NCBI GenBank assembly: GCA_016716135.1 | Contig: JADJWX010000028.1 | Span: forward strand, 124,001-188,000 | Reading direction: 5' to 3' | Origin: Lewinellaceae bacterium | Lineage (GTDB): Bacteria; Bacteroidota; Bacteroidia; Chitinophagales; Saprospiraceae | DNA length: 64,000 nucleotides | In this document: one piece after another, positions 57,936 through 64,000 of the stretch | Layout of the letters: the number at the start of each line of letters is the position of its first letter | Position numbering within the stretch: position 1 is the first letter of the stretch | The notes under the pieces: model-generated | Database searches by the model: none | Told to the model about the DNA's origin: nothing | The model's input: only the letters and a program-made list of their open reading frames with translations | Translations under genes and position numbers: made by a program

Positions 57936-59351
57936 TCAGGCTACAGATTCCCGAAGTTCGGCATCTTCATTTTGTTCCGCCTCTGCTTTTTTGGTAATGG
58001 CATCCAGAATTTGATGAAATTCTTCGGAGGGGACAGCCTTGTCATTTATGGTAACCAAGTCCCGGACAGCAGTAAAAATTTTATCCGTTTCCAGGTCGCG
58101 CACGGTATTTTCAACATCTTTTTCATCCTGCATCAGGCGGTCAATGCTGCTTTCGATAATGTCGTCCGGCAATTGAGCCTGGAAGTAGTTTCGCACTTTA
58201 CGGGCATATTCTGCCCGGATTTCGTCATTGGTGACCTCAATTTCGAAATGCTCTTTGAGCCGGTCGCGCAACAAAGACCACCGCAGATTTTCAGCGAATG
58301 CCGCGTATTCGGCATCGATCAGTTCCGTGGTCAGTTCCGGATTATTTGCTCCAAGCCACCGTTTCAAAAAGCTTTCGGGCAGTTCAATTTGATTTAACTC
58401 CAACAGCCGCTTTTGAAAATCACGCATGAGGAGTGCATTCGAGCGGATGTCGTAAAAACCTTGAATACCGCCTTTCAGTTTGTCGATGGCTTCATCCTGG
58501 TTGCTGACGCCGCCGCCGAAGTATTTGGTGTAAAACTCATCGTTCAATTCGGCAATTTCCATGCGCGATACCTCCTCAATAGTACCTTCAAACCAATCGC
58601 CCACAACGCGGTGGTCATCCTCCGGGAGGTTCAGAATATACTTCCGGAACTTCTGGTCATCATCACCCATTTCAATCAGACGCGCATTGAACCGGATTTG
58701 GTCGCCTTTTTTTCTGGATAAAAATGCTTTGCGGAGTTCCTCGTCCGAAACCGTGTCCACATAAACAGTCATCGTCGTTTCCCAACCTTCGGCTTTGGGT
58801 TGATCACCGTCGAGCTCACGCGCGGCAATTTTTAAAATATCCCGCTCCTGAATATCGTCTTCCGGATTTGTACGGTTACCCATGCGCCGGCGGGCGTTGT
58901 CCAGATCCTGCTCTGCCAGTGTGTCCAAATCCGAAACCGTCAGGCGTTCGAAGACCTGCTTTTTATCCAGGCCCTGCACCTCGTATGCAGGCACAAAACC
59001 GATTTCGTACTCGACGGCATATTCCTCCTCCATATTGTCAATTTTGAAGGAGTACCTGTTTTGATTTTCAGTGGGCAAAGGCTGGCCAAGTACGTTGAGT
59101 TCACTGTCGCGCAGGTAATTGTACAATTCCTCCGACAGCATTTGGTTGATCGTGTCGCTGAAAATGGAGGTTCCGAACATCCGCTTGACATAATCCATCG
59201 GTGCATGGCCCTGGCGAAACCCTTTGATAGAGGCACGGTTGCGCACACGCTTTAATTCGGCATCGATTTTGGGTTTCAGATCATCTTTGGTCAGGGTGAC
59301 CGTGATCAGGGCGGAAGTGTTGTCAATATCTTTTCGCTGAACGCTGGGCAT
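57936..59351 (-). CDS. tig: Trigger factor
   Basis: 471 residues from ATG 59351 (MPSVQRKDIDNTSALITV); the longer frame to 59477 would run into the tRNA. The N-terminal ribosome-binding domain has FRQGHAPMDYVKRMFG, in place of the GFRxGK signature, then a shortened PPIase region and a long C-terminal chaperone domain (about 250-460). It meets nascent chains at the ribosome. It starts the tig-clpP-clpX operon. Confidence 0.95.
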   Translation of the reverse strand: MPSVQRKDIDNTSALITVTLTKDDLKPKIDAELKRVRNRASIKGFRQGHAPMDYVKRMFGTSIFSDTINQMLSEELYNYLRDSELNVLGQPLPTENQNRYSFKIDNMEEEYAVEYEIGFVPAYEVQGLDKKQVFERLTVSDLDTLAEQDLDNARRRMGNRTNPEDDIQERDILKIAARELDGDQPKAEGWETTMTVYVDTVSDEELRKAFLSRKKGDQIRFNARLIEMGDDDQKFRKYILNLPEDDHRVVGDWFEGTIEEVSRMEIAELNDEFYTKYFGGGVSNQDEAIDKLKGGIQGFYDIRSNALLMRDFQKRLLELNQIELPESFLKRWLGANNPELTTELIDAEYAAFAENLRWSLLRDRLKEHFEIEVTNDEIRAEYARKVRNYFQAQLPDDIIESSIDRLMQDEKDVENTVRDLETDKIFTAVRDLVTINDKAVPSEEFHQILDAITKKAEAEQNEDAELRESVA

Positions 59352-59450
59352 ATTGAAGAAAAAGTGTGGAGTAAGAAAAGTGAACGCAGTGCGGTGGTCG
59401 TCAGAAAGTTTACCGGATGGAGAAATTACGCACCGTGCAGGTAAAATATG

Positions 59451-59532
59451 TGCGGGCGGAGGGACTCGAACCCCCATGCCTCTCGGCGCCAGATCCTAAG
59501 TCTGGTACGTCTACCAATTTCGCCACGCCCGC
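59451..59532 (-). tRNA. tRNA-Leu (anticodon UAG)
   Basis: On the minus strand GCGGGCG pairs with CGCCCGC as the acceptor stem. The anticodon arm is CCAGA-CTTAGGA-TCTGG, with anticodon TAG (plus 59496-59498). A short variable arm and a GGGTTCGAGTCCC T arm are present. CCA is not encoded. It is upstream of tig on the same strand. Confidence 0.95.
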
Positions 59533-59760
59533 ATGCTTTGAAAAAAGGAGTGCAAAAGTACGGCGAACTTCCATAAAAACAAATACACCAATTGCGATGA
59601 AAACAGTTAATAAGCCTTAAATGGGTTTTGCTGTATGGATGTTTGCGGTAATTTTGTTAAACCTAAACAAGCGGAATAATTGTTGTTCATATAAAGCAAA
59701 ACAATCCGGGAACCGCCAGTTTTTAATAATACAGCATTCTTTTTAAGCAGCAGGAAATCC

Positions 59761-62013
59761 ATGGCGCAGGCAAAACCAACCTTAGATCATCCGGATGATA
59801 CGACACTCATCCAACGCGCATACCGGAATTTACTCCGGTGTATGCCTGCGCCGTTAGATGTTGAGGATAAAAACAACATCCGTGCGGCCTTTGAACTGGC
59901 CGCTAAAGCACACCAGCAACAGCGCCGGAAATCCGGTGAGCCCTACATCCTGCATCCCATCGAAGTGGCGCGCATTTGTGTTGAAGAAATTGGCCTGGGT
60001 CCCACAGCCGTAGTATCAGCCCTGCTGCACGATGTAGTTGAAGATACCGACGTTTCGCTCAAGGAAATTCATACCCAGTTCGGGGCCCGTGTGGCGCTTA
60101 TCGTTGACGGACTGACCAAGCTCGACAGCCTCCACGATTCGGAAAGCCCGCAGGCCGAAAACCTGACCAAAGTGCTCCGCACGATGCTTTCCGATGTCCG
60201 GGTGGTACTGATCAAAATGGCCGACCGCCTGCACAATTTGCGCACAATAAAGAGCATGGCGCCGCACAAGCAACTTAAAATTGCCGCCGAAACCAGCACC
60301 ATTTATGCGCCGCTGGCGCACCGCCTGGGGTTGTACAAGATCAAAACAGAGTTCCAGGATATCTGCCTCAAGATCACCCACCCCGATGAGTACCACGATA
60401 TCGCAGACAAACTGGCCCTGACCCGCCGGAGCCGCGAACAATACATCGAGGCATTCAAACGCCCATTGGCAAAAGCCCTGAAGGAGCAGCTCGGCCTGGA
60501 TGTTCAGATGATCGGGCGCCCGAAAAGCATTTATTCCATCTGGAATAAGATCCGGACAAAACAGGTTGCCTTCGAAGATATTTACGATCTGTTTGCTATC
60601 CGCATCATTGTTGACGTTCCGCCCGAGCGGGAAAAGATTGCCTGTTGGCAGGCCTACGCCATTGTTACCGATTTTTACAAGCCCATTCCCGAACGACTCA
60701 AGGATTGGATTACCAACCCTAAAGCCAACGGATACGAATCGCTGCATACCTCCGTGGTAGGCCCCGATGGCCGCTACGTGGAAGTCCAGATCCGCTCCGA
60801 ACGCATGGATGAGATTGCCGAGCGGGGCTTTGCTGCCCACTGGAAGTACAAAGGCGTGCGCGGCATCGGCAATAAAGCCCTGGTGTTTGAAACCTGGCTG
60901 AACCAGGTGCGTGAAACCCTTGAAAATGTGCTGTCGGGTAGCCCGGTGGAATTCCTGGCCGATTTTCAAAGCAACCTGTTCTCCGAAGAGGTACACGTTT
61001 TTACGCCGAAAGGCGAAATGAAAATCCTGCCGGAAGGCGCCACCGCCCTCGATTTTGCTTTTAGTATCCACTCGGATATCGGGAGCACTTGCCGCGCCGT
61101 CAAGGTGAACAATAAGGTGGAACGTATCCATTACAAACTGCAAAACGGAGACCAGATACAGGTCATCACCGATAAAAATCAGCGCCCCAGCGAAGACTGG
61201 CTCAAACACGTCATTACCTCCAAGGCCAAAAACCGGATTCGCGCGGCCCTGAAAGAAGAAAAACGCCAACTGGCTGCTTTAGGCCGTGAAATACTGGAGC
61301 GGAAACTGCAAAACATGCACAAGTGCCCGGTGGAGGAAAACGCAGATATGCTCACGCGCTGGTTTGGATTCCCGAACCGCCTGGAGTTTTTCAGCGCCAT
61401 TGCACTGGAACAAGTGGATTTATCCGGGCTGAAATCGTTCCGGACAGACGGCCCCAGACTCATCGAGAGTGAAGGCGAAAAAGCCCCGCATAACGGCGAT
61501 GGCGAACTTCGCCCGGGCGATACCGCGCAAGCAGCAAAACCGCTTAAACAACAGGCCAGCAAAGCCGATGTATTTATCAATGGCGAGCCGGGGACCTATT
61601 ATGCCTATTCCTTTGCTACTTGTTGCAACCCCGTGCAAGGGGACCCCATTTTTGCCTATGTGGGTACCAAGGAAGGCGTAAAAATTCACCGGACAACCTG
61701 CCCCAATGCCCCCTTTCTGCTGGCCAACTACGAATACCGGGTACACAAAGCAGAATGGGGAGCCACGGTTAAAGCCGATTTTGTCGCTACAGTTCTGGTT
61801 ACCGGAATTGACGCCGGCCCCGGTGTGATCCAACAACTGACTGACCGGATTTCAAGCATGGGCATTAACATCCGCTCCTTTTCCATCTCGGGCGAAGGCG
61901 GCTATTTTGAAGGACGGATTTCCCTGGTTGTTGCCAACACCGACCAATTGAACCAGGCGATTCTGGCCCTCAAGGAGTTCAAGTTCGTTGCCAATGTTAG
62001 CCGCATGGAATAG
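59761..62013 (+). CDS. relA/spoT: Bifunctional (p)ppGpp synthase/hydrolase
   Basis: 750 residues. HD hydrolase domain with His65, and His90-Asp91 in LLHDVVEDT; synthetase domain (about 250-370) with SIYSIWNKIRTKQVAFEDIYDL and YESLHTSVVGPDGR; TGS domain (about 405-465: VFTPKGEMKILPEGATALDF); a CC-type zinc region (TCCNPVQGDPI) and a C-terminal ACT domain. The key HD residues are intact, so it should both make and break (p)ppGpp. It is the usual single Rel/SpoT in Bacteroidota. The upstream region has AGGAAA before the ATG. Confidence 0.96.
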   Translation: MAQAKPTLDHPDDTTLIQRAYRNLLRCMPAPLDVEDKNNIRAAFELAAKAHQQQRRKSGEPYILHPIEVARICVEEIGLGPTAVVSALLHDVVEDTDVSLKEIHTQFGARVALIVDGLTKLDSLHDSESPQAENLTKVLRTMLSDVRVVLIKMADRLHNLRTIKSMAPHKQLKIAAETSTIYAPLAHRLGLYKIKTEFQDICLKITHPDEYHDIADKLALTRRSREQYIEAFKRPLAKALKEQLGLDVQMIGRPKSIYSIWNKIRTKQVAFEDIYDLFAIRIIVDVPPEREKIACWQAYAIVTDFYKPIPERLKDWITNPKANGYESLHTSVVGPDGRYVEVQIRSERMDEIAERGFAAHWKYKGVRGIGNKALVFETWLNQVRETLENVLSGSPVEFLADFQSNLFSEEVHVFTPKGEMKILPEGATALDFAFSIHSDIGSTCRAVKVNNKVERIHYKLQNGDQIQVITDKNQRPSEDWLKHVITSKAKNRIRAALKEEKRQLAALGREILERKLQNMHKCPVEENADMLTRWFGFPNRLEFFSAIALEQVDLSGLKSFRTDGPRLIESEGEKAPHNGDGELRPGDTAQAAKPLKQQASKADVFINGEPGTYYAYSFATCCNPVQGDPIFAYVGTKEGVKIHRTTCPNAPFLLANYEYRVHKAEWGATVKADFVATVLVTGIDAGPGVIQQLTDRISSMGINIRSFSISGEGGYFEGRISLVVANTDQLNQAILALKEFKFVANVSRME

Positions 62014-62061
62014 GCTTTATGCACTTCCGGTTTTTTCCGCATCCCACTGCGAAAAAACACC

Positions 62062-63018
62062 ATGCACTACCTGAGATCAATTTTCCCGCTTGTCTTTTTG
62101 TTCCTTCTTGTTTCTGCCTGCCGTCAGGATCAATCACATGCCCCGAACTTACAGGCTGAAAAACCCGTAGCTGCCGAAACGGATATGGCTGCAACGTATT
62201 CAGAAACCGAAGGCTTCCGGGAGAAAGCAGCTTTCCACTCAACTTCTGCCCAGGCAAACCACTGGGATACGGTAAAAAAACTGGTCCGCCGGGCCGAGTT
62301 GTCTTTTCGCACGCCCGATGTGCTTAAGGCTACCCTGGCCATTGAAGACATTGTCCGGAAAAACGGCGGTTTTGTTTTGGAAAATAAACTCGTTCAAACC
62401 GTTTCCGAACAATTCGACACCCCTGTCAGCAAGGATTCCCTGCTGGAAACCACCGTTTTCCAAATCACCAACAACCTTGTCGTGCGGGTACCGGCTAAAC
62501 AACTCGACACTACCCTGCGCGCCATTGGCCATTGGTCTGAACAACTCGACTACCGGACAATCACCGCAGAAGATGTCAGTTTGAAGGCCCTGGAAGAACA
62601 ACTTGCCCAACTCCGGAACCAACAATATCAAACTGATTTGCAGCGGGATATTGCCACTAACCCGACGAAACTGCCCGACGTAGTACAGGCGCGCCGCAAC
62701 ACCCTGGCCGCCCGCGCGGCTGCAGACGCCGCAACCCTGGAACAATTGCGGCTCGACGATGCCGTACAACTCAGCACGCTGACGATTGCGCTGCATCAAC
62801 GCCCGGTTACCAAAAAAGTACGCATTGCCCAGCCACAACCAACAGTGGCCTGGACACCCGGACTGGCCGCCCAATTGCAAGAGGCTTTTCGGACAGGTTG
62901 GAATGGCTTGGAGGCTATGCTCGTTTTTTTGGTCGGGCTATGGCCGCTACTGTTCATCGGCGCTTTGCTCTGGTGGGCCCTGCGCAAACGGCATCTTATT
63001 CCGGCATTTAAAAAATAA
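62062..63018 (+). CDS. DUF4349 lipoprotein
   Basis: 318 residues with a lipobox (LVSACRQ). The DUF4349 core (about 75-280) includes ELSFRTPDVLKATLAIEDIV and KNGGFVLENK, with a coiled coil near 195-240. A C-terminal membrane helix (AMLVFLVGLWPLLFIGALLW) is followed by Lys/Arg. It is anchored at both ends in the envelope. Function unknown. It begins 48 bp after relA/spoT. Confidence 0.87.
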   Translation: MHYLRSIFPLVFLFLLVSACRQDQSHAPNLQAEKPVAAETDMAATYSETEGFREKAAFHSTSAQANHWDTVKKLVRRAELSFRTPDVLKATLAIEDIVRKNGGFVLENKLVQTVSEQFDTPVSKDSLLETTVFQITNNLVVRVPAKQLDTTLRAIGHWSEQLDYRTITAEDVSLKALEEQLAQLRNQQYQTDLQRDIATNPTKLPDVVQARRNTLAARAAADAATLEQLRLDDAVQLSTLTIALHQRPVTKKVRIAQPQPTVAWTPGLAAQLQEAFRTGWNGLEAMLVFLVGLWPLLFIGALLWWALRKRHLIPAFKK

Positions 63019-63021
63019 AGG

Positions 63022-64000
63022 TCAAACCGCACCCGGATCGATCTGCTCCAAATACGCCTGCATCAAACGCCAGTATTGCTGCACCTGTTCGGTCGCCTCC
63101 GGCGTTTGATGCTGGCGCATGGCCAGCAGCGCAATTTTCAACCGCACATTGGCCCGGTAGGCTTTAAAAAACAAAAACAAGCGTTGATCCTCGGCCTTGG
63201 GAAACACATTCCAATGCCGGGTATAGGCTTGCAAAAAAATACCGGCAAGTTCGGCATGCCCCTGCGCTTCCAGGTCCATACATAGAAAGGCGAGTTCGTT
63301 CAGGATATCCGATTGCCGGTAATGTTCACTGAACTCGATACAATCGAACACCACGGGGCCATTTTTTGTCAAAAAAATATTTCGGGTATGCAAGTCGCCG
63401 TGACCATCCACCCAAAAGCCATTGCGCCGGCGTTCCTTCAGGCGTTCGCTGTGGTTTTCTAAAAATGCAGGCAAATAATTGCGCCAATGTTCCAGTTGGG
63501 CATTGGTATGCGCTCCCAGCAGTTGCGCGATATCGGCACTAAAACGAAAGAGATCGGCAAAGTCCGACCAAAGCGCTGCCGGGTGAAATTGTTCCGAATC
63601 CGGCAGGATTACCGATTTGTGAAACGGCGCCAATACCCCGGCCAATTGCTCCAGGTGTTGGCTGGTCACTTTTCCACCGGCCAGGAGTTTATCCATCTGC
63701 CGTTGGTTATCCATACGTAGCATTTGCAAGGCATAGTCAAGGGGCGGCACGCCGGCAGCTCCGATCGTAACCTGTCCATCAACTACACCCACCGGCAATA
63801 CGTCCAGGTACATTTCCGGCGCCAACCGCCGGTTCAGGCGCAATTCCTCCCGGCAGAAAAAATGGCGCTTCTCCAGGGTGCTGAAATCCAAAAAACCAAA
63901 GGTCAGCGGCTTTTTCAGTTTGAACGCAAAGTGCCGGGTAAGAATCACCCAGGAAATATGGGTTTCTACCAGTTCAATTTGTTCTCCGTTTCCCGGAACC
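63022..64000 (-). CDS. Aminoglycoside phosphotransferase-like kinase (5' truncated)
   Basis: Open to the window edge in the frame of 63948, so the start lies past base 64000. The protein reads WVILTRHFAFKLKKPLTFGF, LDFSTLEKRHFFCREELRLN, and kinase-like WVDGHGDLHTRNIFL and VVFDCIEFSEHYRQSD, the catalytic loop and DFG-like Asp of the APH fold. In the close family a C-terminal ATP-binding domain may follow, but this gene ends after 326 residues of the visible part. Substrate is unknown; probably not aminoglycosides. Confidence 0.85.
   Translation of the reverse strand, partial: VPGNGEQIELVETHISWVILTRHFAFKLKKPLTFGFLDFSTLEKRHFFCREELRLNRRLAPEMYLDVLPVGVVDGQVTIGAAGVPPLDYALQMLRMDNQRQMDKLLAGGKVTSQHLEQLAGVLAPFHKSVILPDSEQFHPAALWSDFADLFRFSADIAQLLGAHTNAQLEHWRNYLPAFLENHSERLKERRRNGFWVDGHGDLHTRNIFLTKNGPVVFDCIEFSEHYRQSDILNELAFLCMDLEAQGHAELAGIFLQAYTRHWNVFPKAEDQRLFLFFKAYRANVRLKIALLAMRQHQTPEATEQVQQYWRLMQAYLEQIDPGAV

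Overview
The window is a chromosome segment of a Bacteroidota bacterium, most likely near the Saprospiria/Chitinophagia (inference). Evidence seen directly: an LpxC-FabZ fusion next to lpxA, a TonB receptor with an N-terminal carboxypeptidase-regulatory domain, a LytS/LytTR two-component pair, an ABC permease joined to an M1 aminopeptidase, DUF2851/DUF4920/DUF4349 proteins, and TAnnTTTG-type promoter boxes. GC content looks moderate, slightly above half, with clearly AT-richer patches at about 33.6-34.8 kb and 38.3-39.8 kb.

Layout. 0-3.6 kb: lipid A genes (end of lpxC/fabZ, lpxA), an ABC ATPase and a beta-propeller-like secreted protein. 3.6-6.2 kb: urocanase carrying an in-frame insert. 6.2-18.1 kb: small metabolic and regulatory genes, including a secreted MORN-caspase protein, a class III nucleotide cyclase, a DUF1015 protein, a membrane protein/wHTH pair, a CGNR regulator divergent from a DinB gene across three palindromes, an EamA transporter and a KdsD-type isomerase. 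18.1-19.1 kb: a gene-free stretch that looks like a structured non-coding RNA ending in a minus-strand terminator. 19.1-33.5 kb: recQ, an S41 protease, a LytTR system, a TonB receptor with a divergent lipoprotein, marR, rlmN and ftsK. 33.5-39.9 kb: a disturbed region with ileS (DUF559 insert, frameshifts at both ends) and degraded remains of a TcmP/Gp37-type gene pair. 39.9-46.3 kb: flavodoxin-like reductase, DUF2177, ABC ATPase, ABC permease/M1 peptidase (one frameshift) and a methyltransferase. 46.3-53.4 kb: a nuclease-helicase with a third DUF559 insert, lpxD, pabB and a YigZ/IMPACT protein. 53.4-64 kb: DUF2851, a PAP2-like membrane protein, a MITE, the tig-clpP-clpX operon, tRNA-Leu(UAG), relA/spoT, a DUF4349 lipoprotein and a truncated aminoglycoside-phosphotransferase-like gene.

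The most striking feature is one family of about 0.5-0.6 kb elements present three times, inside urocanase, isoleucyl-tRNA synthetase and a Dna2-like helicase. Each copy is bounded by C/G-rich terminal inverted repeats that contain a palindrome of their own. Each encodes a DUF559 (Vsr/PD-(D/E)XK-like) nuclease domain, is in sense orientation, and keeps the host reading frame open, so the host enzyme is predicted to carry an internal nuclease domain. The terminal repeats are read in different frames in different copies, yet the nuclease core stays open and keeps its acidic and His residues. This behaves like a protein-tolerated mobile element, but without intein splicing motifs.

Several other non-coding elements are seen: two MITE-like inverted-repeat elements (15.9 and 55.6 kb), a third inverted-repeat element between marR and rlmN, and a family of GCGAAC-loop-GTTCGC palindromes that often sit directly after stop codons. 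Single-base homopolymer differences break ileS and the permease/peptidase gene; they could be real mutations or assembly errors, and this cannot be decided from the sequence alone.
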